NCBI RefSeq assembly: GCF_017356265.1
Contig: NZ_JAFNAW010000010.1
Location: 29,098-93,097, forward strand
Source: Paracoccus fontiphilus
Lineage (GTDB): Bacteria > Pseudomonadota > Alphaproteobacteria > Rhodobacterales > Rhodobacteraceae
Direction: 5' to 3'
Length of the DNA stretch: 64,000 bases
A model generated the notes under the pieces. The model was given only the letters and a program-made list of their open reading frames with translations, made no database searches and was not told where the DNA came from. Within the stretch, counting starts at the first letter, position 1. Each line of letters opens with the position of its first letter. Below are positions 56,891-64,000 of the stretch, piece by piece. Both the position numbers and the translations under genes were made by a program.

Positions 56891-58688
56891 AGATCGCCCG
56901 CCCCGAGGTGCCATAGCCCTCGACCCACTGGTAATCCTCGTCCAGGACGTTCTCCAGCCGCAGGTAGGCCTCGGCATTGTCGCGCACGGGGTGGCTGACC
57001 AGCAGGTCCACGGTGGTGAAGTCGTCGAGACCCTCCGCCCGCCCGGCGACGTGTTGCAGCGCAATGCCCGCCGTCGTGCCGGTGGAAAGGGTCGTTTCTG
57101 CCCCCAGGTTCAGCACGCGCTCGGGCACCTGCGCCCATTCGGCGTCCGTCTGGTTGTCGGTGAAGGTGTAGCTGGCCGTCAGCGCATGGCCCGCGCCGAA
57201 GACATGGCGGCCGTCGATTTCCACCCCGCGGCGGCGGGAGATGCCGTCGACCTGGGCATAGCAGCCAAACGGCTGGCCGCAGGCCGTCGCGGCCGAGTCG
57301 AAGCCGATCAGGTTCTGCGCCTTGAGCCAGAAGGCCGTGGCGCGCAGGTAGCTGTCGCCCCACTGCTTTTCGACACCCAGTTCATAGGTACGGCTTTCCT
57401 CGCGCTCCAGCGAGGCATCGCCGTACTCGCCGAACAGTTCGTACAGCGAGGGTGCGCGGAACCCGTTGCCAAGCGCGGCGCGGAAAAGAAGGTCGTCGTC
57501 GGCCCGATAGACCGCCGCGATCCGCCCCGAGGTGAAGCCGCCGAAGCGCGAATGGTCGTCCCGGCGCAGCGATGTGGCGATGTCGATCCGGTCGCCCAAG
57601 GCCGCCGTCGTTTCCACGAAGACGCCGTTCAGGCGCGCATCGCCGCTGCCCTCGGCCTCTTCCTTTTCAGTATCGGCACCCAGGACGGCGCGGACGCCCT
57701 GGCCGATGTCGGTCGCGCCTTGCCATGACAGCCTGGTGCGGGTGCCGATGAAAGGGTCGTCCTGGCCGTTCGAGGAACTGAGGCGGTCGATGCGATAACG
57801 GGTCAGGGCAATGTCGTGGTCAACCGCCCCGGTCGAGAACTCGGCAAAGCCGCGCAGGCCATAGCTTTCGCGATCGGTATGGTCATCGCCCGGCGTGCCC
57901 GCCACATCGCCGTTGTAGTCGTCGAAGTCGGCGGTGCTGTCTTCCCAGAAGCCGTTGAAGCCGATGGTGGCGCCGTTCTCCAGCCGATGCTCGGAGTAGA
58001 AGGACAGACGGGTCGCTTCGTATCCATCATCCTCGAAGTTGCCGTCATCCTCGTCCCGCGCGGAAAAGCCGTCGCTTCGGATGTGGCTGACCTGGAAGGC
58101 CAGGTCGGTATCGGCGCGGCGCAGGGTCGCTCCGTAGCTGGCGGCCAGCGTGTTGTAGCTGCCAGCCTCGATCCCGAAATGGTGGTGCAAGCCGTCCGTG
58201 GTCGGGCGCAGGGACTGCAGCGACAGGACGCCTGCGACCGCGCGCGATCCGTAAAGCGCCGATTGCGCGCCCCGCAGCAGTTCGGCCCGGCCGACCGTCT
58301 GGCCGATCTGCCCGCCGATGTCGTAATAGGGCTGGCCCGCGGCGGGATCGGACACCTCGATCCCGTCGATAATCACGGGCAGGTACTGGGCGGGCGCGCC
58401 GCGCAACTGCAGCGACCCGGTGGTGCCCAGTGGTCCAGTCTGGCGCAAGGTCACGCCCGGCAGGCGCGTCAGGCTGCGCGACAGGGGCTGGCCCGCCAGC
58501 CCCTCAAGCGCCTCGCCGGTCAGAATGGAGACGGAGCTGCCCGACCGGCTCAGCCCGGTCGGCTCGCGATTGGCGGTCAGGGTGATCTCGCCCAGGACGA
58601 AGGTGTCGGCGGCGGTGTCTTGCGCGGCGGCGGGCAGGGCGGTGGTCAGGGCCATGACGGCGGTCAGGGTCAGGAAACGCGGGGTCAC
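56865..58688 (-). CDS. btuB: TonB-dependent cobalamin receptor
   Basis: A 607-residue outer membrane receptor. A signal peptide (TALPAAA|QDTA, about residue 22) is followed by a TonB-box-like EITLTA segment and the plug domain with SVSILTGEALEGLAGQPLSRSLTRLPGV. A 22-strand barrel ends in the aromatic terminus GLRASF. The length matches BtuB (about 600). It is the first gene after the cobalamin riboswitch, which fixes the substrate class. Confidence 0.95.
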   Translation of the reverse strand: MTPRFLTLTAVMALTTALPAAAQDTAADTFVLGEITLTANREPTGLSRSGSSVSILTGEALEGLAGQPLSRSLTRLPGVTLRQTGPLGTTGSLQLRGAPAQYLPVIIDGIEVSDPAAGQPYYDIGGQIGQTVGRAELLRGAQSALYGSRAVAGVLSLQSLRPTTDGLHHHFGIEAGSYNTLAASYGATLRRADTDLAFQVSHIRSDGFSARDEDDGNFEDDGYEATRLSFYSEHRLENGATIGFNGFWEDSTADFDDYNGDVAGTPGDDHTDRESYGLRGFAEFSTGAVDHDIALTRYRIDRLSSSNGQDDPFIGTRTRLSWQGATDIGQGVRAVLGADTEKEEAEGSGDARLNGVFVETTAALGDRIDIATSLRRDDHSRFGGFTSGRIAAVYRADDDLLFRAALGNGFRAPSLYELFGEYGDASLEREESRTYELGVEKQWGDSYLRATAFWLKAQNLIGFDSAATACGQPFGCYAQVDGISRRRGVEIDGRHVFGAGHALTASYTFTDNQTDAEWAQVPERVLNLGAETTLSTGTTAGIALQHVAGRAEGLDDFTTVDLLVSHPVRDNAEAYLRLENVLDEDYQWVEGYGTSGRAIYAGLRASF

Positions 58689-58829
58689 AAGGGACGTCCT
58701 TCAAAAACCCGGCGACAGCCGGGCGTGATGCAGATCGTCCGGCGGGGAAAACCCCGTCGAACAGCGAAAACCACCACGACGGACGTTTCCGTTTCCGGCG
58801 CGCCCCTCGCACGCCGTCAGGGTGATCGC

Positions 58830-59003
58830 GTTCGGCAGGTCTCCTGACTTGCGGGTCATCGCTTGGCCGGGCCTTCCCATCCCACACGGGGACAGTGGCG
58901 TTTGTCCGGCCCGGCTCTCCGCTGACAGTTGCGGGGGCAGTCGCGGATTCGCACCGCGTTCCCTTTTAACCGGGGGTGAACCCGGAACCGAGGCAAGCCT
59001 GCC
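58830..59003 (-). promoter_or_regulatory. Cobalamin (B12) riboswitch
   Basis: Read on the minus strand all conserved parts appear in order: GAACGCGGTGCGAATCCGCG, ACTGCCCCCGCAACTGT (the B12 box is GCCACTG further on), GGGAAGG, and the 3' end GATGACCCGCAAGTCAGGAG followed by ACCTGCC. Distal pairing elements flank it (CAGGCTTGCC near 59002 and GGCAGG near 58834). It lies about 140 bases upstream of btuB and would shut the btuBFCD operon when adenosylcobalamin is abundant. Confidence 0.97.
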
Positions 59004-59047
59004 ATACCCGACGCCCTGCCGCGCAGGCAAGAGCTAACCGCGCCCGG

Positions 59048-59725
59048 TCAATCCAGCGCGGCGATCCAGTCGGGAACCGTCCGGCTTGCGGGTCCGGTGA
59101 TGCGCCGGTGGAAGTCGCGCGCATTGGCGCTGGGCTCCAGGTTCAGCTCGACGCATTCGACGCCGCGCCGGCGGGCGTGCTGGGCAAAGCCCGCCGCCGG
59201 ATAGACATTGCCCGAGGTGCCGATGGCCGCGAACAGGTCGGCGCTTTCCAGCGCGTCCCAGATGCGCTCCATGTAGTAGGGCATCTCTCCGAACCAGACG
59301 ATGTCGGGGCGGGTCGCGGGCCGGGCGCAGGCGGGGCAGGGGTCGCCCGGCGACATGACCAGCGGGGCGGGCCAGCGATGCCCGCAAGCCGCGCAAAGCG
59401 CGCCTGTCAGGGCGCCGTGCATGTGGATCACGTGGGCGCTGCCCGCGCGTTCGTGCAGGTCGTCGACATTCTGCGTGACCAGCGTCAGGTCGTGGCGCCG
59501 CGCCAGGTCCGCCAGGGCGCGATGCGCCGCATTGGGCTGCGCGGCGGCGGCATCCCTGCGGCGCATGTTGTAGAAGCGGTGGACCAGAGCCGGATCGGCG
59601 GCAAAGCCCTCGGGCGTCGCTACGTCCTCGACCCGGTGGCTTTCCCACAGCCCGTCGGTGGCGCGAAAGGTGGCAAGCCCGCTTTCGGCGGAAATGCCCG
59701 CTCCGGTCAGGACGGTGATGCGCAA
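59048..59725 (-). CDS. NAD-dependent protein deacylase (Sir2 family)
   Basis: A 225-residue sirtuin. It starts LRITVLTGAGISAESGLATFR. TQNVDDLHERAG and the catalytic His in HMHGAL follow, with a zinc ribbon made by CAAC and CPAC. The end is GTSGNVYPAAGF and LNLEPS. It removes acetyl or succinyl groups from lysine. No ATG fits; the TTG at 59725, preceded by TAAGG, is the likely start. This lies 11 bases after the upstream gene's stop, indicating coupling. Confidence 0.9.
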   Translation of the reverse strand: MRITVLTGAGISAESGLATFRATDGLWESHRVEDVATPEGFAADPALVHRFYNMRRRDAAAAQPNAAHRALADLARRHDLTLVTQNVDDLHERAGSAHVIHMHGALTGALCAACGHRWPAPLVMSPGDPCPACARPATRPDIVWFGEMPYYMERIWDALESADLFAAIGTSGNVYPAAGFAQHARRRGVECVELNLEPSANARDFHRRITGPASRTVPDWIAALD

Positions 59726-59735
59726 GCCGCGGGCC

Positions 59736-60038
59736 TTACCGGCAATAAGCCTCGGCCCGCGAGGCGAAGCGCTTGTAGCGCGCCCAGAAGGCGTTGTCGC
59801 GGTCGCTTTTCGACATGCGGACCTCTTGCGCCTGGTGCGGATCGCGGAAGAAGGACGCGGCGCGGCGCTGGTCGGACCGCGACAGGGTCTGGTTCGCGAC
59901 CTGCTGGATGCAGCCGCACAGGGGGGCGTTACCGCGTGCACGGTCGGATCGCACGCAGGCGCTGGCGATGGGCCCTGCCACGGCAAGGGGCGCGGTCATC
60001 ATGAAGGCCGCGGCCGCAATGACGATGCGGTTGAGCAT
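59736..60038 (-). CDS. Hypothetical exported protein
   Basis: A 100-residue protein. The signal peptide MLNRIVIAAAAFMMTAPLAVA is followed by GPIASACVRSDRARGNAPLCGCIQQVAN and an Arg/Phe-rich helix (RRAASFFRDPHQAQEVR, WARYKRFASRAEAYC). Four to five Cys residues suggest disulfides in the periplasm. GGAGACAG precedes the ATG at 60038. I recall homologues beside sir2 in related genomes, but no function. Confidence 0.72.
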   Translation of the reverse strand: MLNRIVIAAAAFMMTAPLAVAGPIASACVRSDRARGNAPLCGCIQQVANQTLSRSDQRRAASFFRDPHQAQEVRMSKSDRDNAFWARYKRFASRAEAYCR

Positions 60039-60213
60039 AAGCTGTCTCCTCGGTTTTCTCATGGTCATGGCGGGTGCCGGTTGTCCCGGTCTCAGGCGTC
60101 CCGTCCGGCCACCAGACTAGCAGGAAGGCGCCGTCCGCTCAATCGGCCGGTGTGTCGCAGGAAGGGCAGGCTCTTTCCTTTGCGGCCAGCGTCTTGCGGC
60201 GGGTCGCGCCGGC

Positions 60214-60399
60214 TCAGCCGGCCGCGACCTCGTATCCGGCGGCGCGAATCGCTTCCGCCGCGCGGGCGGGGTCCAGCCCCTCGACGGTGACGGTCTTCGC
60301 GTCCAGGTCCACCGTGGCGCGGCCTCCGGCCTCGGCGATGGCGTTCTCGATCGCGGTCCTGCAGTGGCCGCAGCTCATGTCGGGGACGGTAAAGGTCAT
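60214..60399 (-). CDS. Heavy-metal-associated (CopZ-like) chaperone
   Basis: A 61-residue HMA domain. MTFTVPDMSCGHCRTAIENAIAE has the metal motif MSCGHC, and VTVEGLDPARAAEAIRAAGY completes the ferredoxin-like fold. It probably carries Cu(I) to a P-type ATPase not in the window. GGAGGAGCG precedes the ATG. After the TGA stop the same frame stays open for 24 sense codons, encoding an apparent CPSC tail before a second TGA (60139). Confidence 0.9.
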   Translation of the reverse strand: MTFTVPDMSCGHCRTAIENAIAEAGGRATVDLDAKTVTVEGLDPARAAEAIRAAGYEVAAG

Positions 60400-60474
60400 G
60401 GCGCTCCTCCGGGGGTTTACAAGCCTGCGCCAGCATGGTCCTGCAGGATGGCAAGGGCAAGGCTGGGGTTTGCG

Positions 60475-61170
60475 ATGATCGAGGCGATCGGGCTGGATGC
60501 CGACGATACCCTGTGGGAAAACGAGACCTTCTTCCGCGTGACCGAGGGAGAGTTCGCGGCCCTGCTGGGCGACCATGCGGCGGGCGCGGACATCGCCAGC
60601 CGCCTTCTGGATGTCGAACGCGCTAACCTGGCCCGTTATGGCTTCGGCATCAAGGGCTTCATGCTGTCGATGGTCCAGACCGCGATCGAGTTGACCGACG
60701 GGCGCATCGACGGCCGCGCCATCGGCCGCCTCCTGGAACTGGGGCAGGAGATGCTGTCCCACCCCGTCGACCTGCTGCCCGGCGTGCCCCAGGCCCTGGA
60801 TGCGCTGGAGGGGCGGCGGCTGATCCTGATCACCAAGGGCGACCTGATCGACCAGGAACGCAAGATCGCCGCCTCGGGCCTGAGCGAAAGATTCGAGGCC
60901 GTGGAAATCCTGGCCGACAAGTCGCCCGAAACCTATGCCCGCGTCCTGCTGCGCGCCGGCGTCGCGCCCGAGCATTTCCTGATGGTGGGCAATTCGATGA
61001 AAAGCGACGTGCTGCCGGTGCTGGAGTTGGGCGGCCACGGCGTATTCATCCCGCACGACCTGACCTGGGCCATCGAACATGCCCCCGTGCCCGACCACCC
61101 GCGCGCGCACCGGCTGGACAGCATCGCCGACCTGCCCGCCCTGATCGCCCGGCTGGAGGCCCGCGCATGA
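60475..61170 (+). CDS. HAD family hydrolase
   Basis: A 231-residue haloacid dehalogenase-like phosphatase. Motif I is [13 protein letters not shown] (nucleophile and acid/base Asp), motif II is LILITKGD, motif III Lys is in [12 protein letters not shown], and motif IV is [12 protein letters not shown]. The ATG at 60475 has GGGG some eight bases upstream. It is divergent from the CopZ-like gene and coupled (ATGA) to the DMT transporter. The substrate is unknown. Confidence 0.92.
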   Translation: MIEAIGLDADDTLWENETFFRVTEGEFAALLGDHAAGADIASRLLDVERANLARYGFGIKGFMLSMVQTAIELTDGRIDGRAIGRLLELGQEMLSHPVDLLPGVPQALDALEGRRLILITKGDLIDQERKIAASGLSERFEAVEILADKSPETYARVLLRAGVAPEHFLMVGNSMKSDVLPVLELGGHGVFIPHDLTWAIEHAPVPDHPRAHRLDSIADLPALIARLEARA

Positions 61171-62072
61171 GCCACAACGGACGCGCCGCCCTGCTGATGG
61201 TCCTCTCCATGGCCGCCTTCGCGGGCGAGGACACGTTGCTGAAGCTTTTGTCCACGGCCCTGCCGACTGGGCAACTGCTGCTGCTGGTGGGCTTCGGGGG
61301 CATGATCGCCTATGGCCTGTGGATCACCCTGTGCGCGACCGTGGCCTGGCGCGATCTCCTCCACCCCGGCGTCATGATCCGCAACCTCGCCGACGGGGTC
61401 TGCGCGATCTGCTATATCGTGGCGCTGCAGCGGGGCGATCTCAGCATCGTCTCGGCCATCCTGCAGGCCTTGCCGCTGCTGATGACGCTGGGCGCCGCGC
61501 TGTTTCTGGGAGAGCCGGTCGGCTGGCGGCGCTGGCTGTCCATCGCGCTGGGCTTCATCGGCGTGCTGATGATCGTGCGGCCCGGCACCGACGCCTTCGA
61601 GCCCTCCAACCTTCTGGCGGTTGTCGCGGTCATCCTTCTAGCGGTGCGCGACCTTGCCACGCGCCGCCTGCCGAAGCGGATCGACACCGGCCTCGTCACC
61701 GCCTCGGCTTTCGGCATGATGGGCCTGTCCGGGATCGTGCTGATGATCCTCGGCCGCCAATCCTTCGTGATGCCCAGCCCGGGCCAAGGCGGCGCCCTTG
61801 TCGCGACGCTGGCCTTCGGCCTGCTGGGCTATGTTACCATGGTCATCGCCACCCGCCTGGGCGAGATTTCGGCCATCGCCCCCTTCCGCTACTCGCGGCT
61901 GATCTTCGCCATCATCCTGGGCGTGCTGGTCTTCGGCGAACGCCCCGACGCCTGGACCCTGTCGGGCGGCGCCATCATCGCGCTGGCCGGCATCTACACC
62001 ATGTGGCGAGAATCCCGGCTGCGCCGCCGCACCGCCTCGATGCCGATGGATACCCCGCTTCCGCCTGCCTGA
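61167..62072 (+). CDS. DMT family transporter (EamA)
   Basis: A 301-residue protein with about ten transmembrane segments and two EamA repeats. The first is [22 protein letters not shown]...; the second ends [28 protein letters not shown]. It probably exports a metabolite. It overlaps the HAD gene by four bases and precedes lepA by about 40 bases. Confidence 0.92.
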   Translation: MSHNGRAALLMVLSMAAFAGEDTLLKLLSTALPTGQLLLLVGFGGMIAYGLWITLCATVAWRDLLHPGVMIRNLADGVCAICYIVALQRGDLSIVSAILQALPLLMTLGAALFLGEPVGWRRWLSIALGFIGVLMIVRPGTDAFEPSNLLAVVAVILLAVRDLATRRLPKRIDTGLVTASAFGMMGLSGIVLMILGRQSFVMPSPGQGGALVATLAFGLLGYVTMVIATRLGEISAIAPFRYSRLIFAIILGVLVFGERPDAWTLSGGAIIALAGIYTMWRESRLRRRTASMPMDTPLPPA

Positions 62073-62113
62073 TCCCCCTTCCCGCGCCGCCCGCGCCCTT
62101 GTATAGCCCGCCC

Positions 62114-63913
62114 ATGACCGACCTTGACCTCATCCGCAATTTCTCGATCGTGGCCCATATCGACCACGGCAAATCCACCTTGGCCGACCGGCTGATCCAG
62201 ATGACGGGCACCGTCGCGGAACGCGACATGAAGGCCCAGCTTCTGGACAGCATGGATATCGAGCGGGAACGCGGCATCACCATCAAGGCCAACACCGTCC
62301 GCATCAGCTATCCCGCGCGCGACGGGCGGACCTATGTGCTGAACCTGATCGACACGCCGGGCCATGTGGACTTCGCCTACGAGGTCAGCCGGTCCATGCG
62401 CGCGGTCGAGGGATCGCTGCTGGTCGTCGATGCCTCCCAGGGGGTCGAGGCGCAGACGCTGGCCAACGTGTACCAGGCCATCGACGCGGGCCACGAGATC
62501 GTGCCGGTCCTGAACAAGATCGACCTGCCCGCCGCCGAACCCGACCGCGTCAAGGACAACATCGAGGAGGTGATCGGCATCGACGCCTCGGACGCCATCC
62601 CCATCAGCGCCAAGACCGGCCTCGGCATCCCCGACGTGCTGGAGGCCATCGTGACGCGCCTGCCCGCCCCCAAAGGTGACCGGGCCGCGCCGCTCAAGGC
62701 GATGCTGGTGGATTCGTGGTATGACGCCTATCTGGGCGTCGTGGTGATGATCCGCGTCATGGACGGCGTGATCCGCAAGGGCGACCGCGTGAAGATGATG
62801 CAGACCGGCGCAGTCTACGGCATCGACAAGCTGGCCGTGCTGACCCCGCAGATGGTGGACATCGCCGAACTGGGCCCGGGCGAGATCGGCGTCTTCACCG
62901 CGTCGATCAAGCAGGTCCGCGACACCCGCGTGGGCGACACCATCACGCACGAGAAGAAGGGCGCCGACGTGGCCCTGCCGGGCTTCAAGCCCGCCCAGCC
63001 GGTGGTCTTCTGCGGCCTGTTCCCCGTGGACGCCAACGACTTCGAGGCCCTGCGCGACGCGATCGAGAAGCTGGCCCTGAACGACGCGTCCTTCAGCTAC
63101 GAGATGGAAACCTCGGCCGCCTTGGGCTTCGGCTTCCGCTGCGGCTTCCTGGGGCTTTTGCACCTGGAGGTGATCCGCGACCGGCTGGAACGCGAATATG
63201 ATCTGGACCTGATCACGACCGCGCCTTCGGTGGTCTTCAAGCTGCACATGCGCGACGGAGAGGTCCGCGACCTTCACAACCCCGCCGACATGCCCGACCT
63301 GACCCATGTGGACCATATCGAGGAGCCGCGCATCAAGGCCACGATCATGGTCCCCGACGAATACCTGGGCGACGTGCTGAAGCTGTGCCAGGACCGCCGC
63401 GGCATCCAGCTGGACCTGACCTATGCGGGCAGCCGCGCGATGGTCGTCTATGACCTGCCCTTGGCCGAGGTCGTGTTCGACTTCTACGACCGGCTGAAAT
63501 CCGTGACCAAGGGCTATGCCAGCTTCGACTATCAGATCAGCGAATACCGCGAGGATTTCCTGGTCAAGATGTCGATCCTGGTGAACGACGAACCCGTGGA
63601 CGCCCTGTCCATCATGGTTCACCGCGACCGCGCCGAGGCGCGCGGCCGGGTGATGGTGGAAAAGCTCAAGGAGCTGATCCCCCGGCACATGTTCAAGATC
63701 CCGATCCAGGCGGCCATCGGCGCCCGCGTGATCGCGCGCGAAACGCTGTCGGCGATGCGCAAGGACGTGACGGCCAAGTGCTATGGCGGGGATGCCACGC
63801 GCAAGAAGAAGCTGCTGGAGAAGCAGAAGGCCGGCAAGAAGAAGATGCGCCAGTTCGGCAAGGTGGAGATCCCGCAGACGGCGTTCATTCAGGCGTTGAA
63901 GATGGATGGGTGA
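62114..63913 (+). CDS. lepA: Elongation factor 4 (LepA)
   Basis: A 599-residue translational GTPase. G1 is [10 protein letters not shown]3 is DTPGHVDF, and G4 is NKIDLPAA. The LepA-specific C-terminal domain ends [18 protein letters not shown]. The length is normal. The ATG at 62114 begins [17 protein letters not shown]. Its TGA is followed without a gap by the apparent terminal repeat of an insertion sequence. Confidence 0.98.
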   Translation: MTDLDLIRNFSIVAHIDHGKSTLADRLIQMTGTVAERDMKAQLLDSMDIERERGITIKANTVRISYPARDGRTYVLNLIDTPGHVDFAYEVSRSMRAVEGSLLVVDASQGVEAQTLANVYQAIDAGHEIVPVLNKIDLPAAEPDRVKDNIEEVIGIDASDAIPISAKTGLGIPDVLEAIVTRLPAPKGDRAAPLKAMLVDSWYDAYLGVVVMIRVMDGVIRKGDRVKMMQTGAVYGIDKLAVLTPQMVDIAELGPGEIGVFTASIKQVRDTRVGDTITHEKKGADVALPGFKPAQPVVFCGLFPVDANDFEALRDAIEKLALNDASFSYEMETSAALGFGFRCGFLGLLHLEVIRDRLEREYDLDLITTAPSVVFKLHMRDGEVRDLHNPADMPDLTHVDHIEEPRIKATIMVPDEYLGDVLKLCQDRRGIQLDLTYAGSRAMVVYDLPLAEVVFDFYDRLKSVTKGYASFDYQISEYREDFLVKMSILVNDEPVDALSIMVHRDRAEARGRVMVEKLKELIPRHMFKIPIQAAIGARVIARETLSAMRKDVTAKCYGGDATRKKKLLEKQKAGKKKMRQFGKVEIPQTAFIQALKMDG

Positions 63914-64000
63914 GGCTCTGTTGCCCAAATCGGCTGATGGCCAGTGTCCCCCTTCCCCGGACGGACTTATCCCACGGCCTCTGTGACGGGTATACCGAGC
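63914..64000 (-). mobile_element. Probable end of an IS5-family insertion sequence (cut by the window edge)
   Basis: Immediately after the lepA TGA comes GGCTCTGTTGCCCAAATC, which resembles the terminal inverted repeats of IS5-family (IS427-like) elements (GGCT-T/C-TGTTGC-x-CAAATC). On the minus strand a reading frame ends 50 bases inside (TAA at 63967-63969) after ...LGIPVTEAVG, placed where an IS transposase C-terminus would lie. TGA fits the TNA target preference of that group. The other end is outside the window, so this is tentative. Confidence 0.55.
63967..64000 (-). CDS. C-terminal fragment of a probable transposase (partial)
   Basis: Only about ten codons are visible before the TAA: LGIPVTEAVG. 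Their position near an IS-like inverted repeat suggests the transposase end. There is too little sequence to name a family from the protein alone. Confidence 0.35.
   Translation of the reverse strand, partial: LGIPVTEAVG

Noticed and set aside
61994..63928. Long open frame antisense to lepA
   Set aside because: It is the same kind of GC-driven shadow (His/Asp/Val-rich), opposite a certain gene.

Overview
The window looks like ordinary chromosome from a high-GC alphaproteobacterium of the Rhodobacteraceae, most likely Paracoccus or a close relative. Supporting this are a cytochrome c550-like gene (cycA) close to the aa3 oxidase subunit ctaD, a C4-pathway ALA synthase, an aerobic-type cobaltochelatase CobT, a CckA kinase with TTAA-N7-TTAA (CtrA-type) boxes, a GAAC-N7-GAAC SOS box at recA, and many DUF families typical of this group. 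There is no rRNA, CRISPR array, prophage or gene island. One tRNA-Leu is present, and what looks like the end of an insertion sequence touches the right edge.

Layout. 1-3 kb: end of a pcm-like gene, tolC, a PopZ-like acidic protein and a flavin reductase. 3-10 kb: cobT, an epimerase and GT8 pair, an FAD-linked oxidase, a small membrane protein, a GH25 lysozyme and a CPBP protease. 10-15 kb: aspS, the DUF1800/DUF1501 pair and a GNAT enzyme. 15-20 kb: a stand-alone response regulator, methylmalonyl-CoA epimerase, DUF1467, EI24, a nitroreductase, an M48 lipoprotein and a low-GC patch. 20-30 kb: ilvB-ilvH, bpt, glnE, an MshEN-GT2 glycan synthase and carA. 30-34 kb: YqeY, DUF3008, DUF2244, ctaD, usp, cycA and lipB. 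34-41 kb: tRNA-Leu, ugd, an RsmB-like methylase, cckA, recA and a 28-residue membrane peptide. 41-54 kb: alaS, a GATase, gatB, a lytic transglycosylase, an M20 peptidase, hemA, a RodZ-like protein, an M19 dipeptidase and an orphan ParA. 54-59 kb: a cobalamin-riboswitch-controlled btuB-F-C-D operon. 59-64 kb: Sir2, a CopZ-like chaperone, a HAD hydrolase, a DMT exporter, lepA and the IS end.

Regulation is the most interesting part. Three full CtrA-type boxes (TTAAC-N6-TTAA, one with a single mismatch) sit 44-51 bases upstream of cckA, a stand-alone receiver protein and a glycosyltransferase with an N-terminal c-di-GMP-type MshEN domain. The glycosyltransferase start region also carries an 11-bp inverted repeat that includes the start codon and has the Shine-Dalgarno sequence in its loop. 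This is the best candidate here for an undescribed control circuit. FNR-type boxes precede hemA and usp. A recurring 3'-end element (a GC hairpin followed by a conserved ~21-base tail) occurs four times. A 14-bp unit is repeated six times ahead of glnE.
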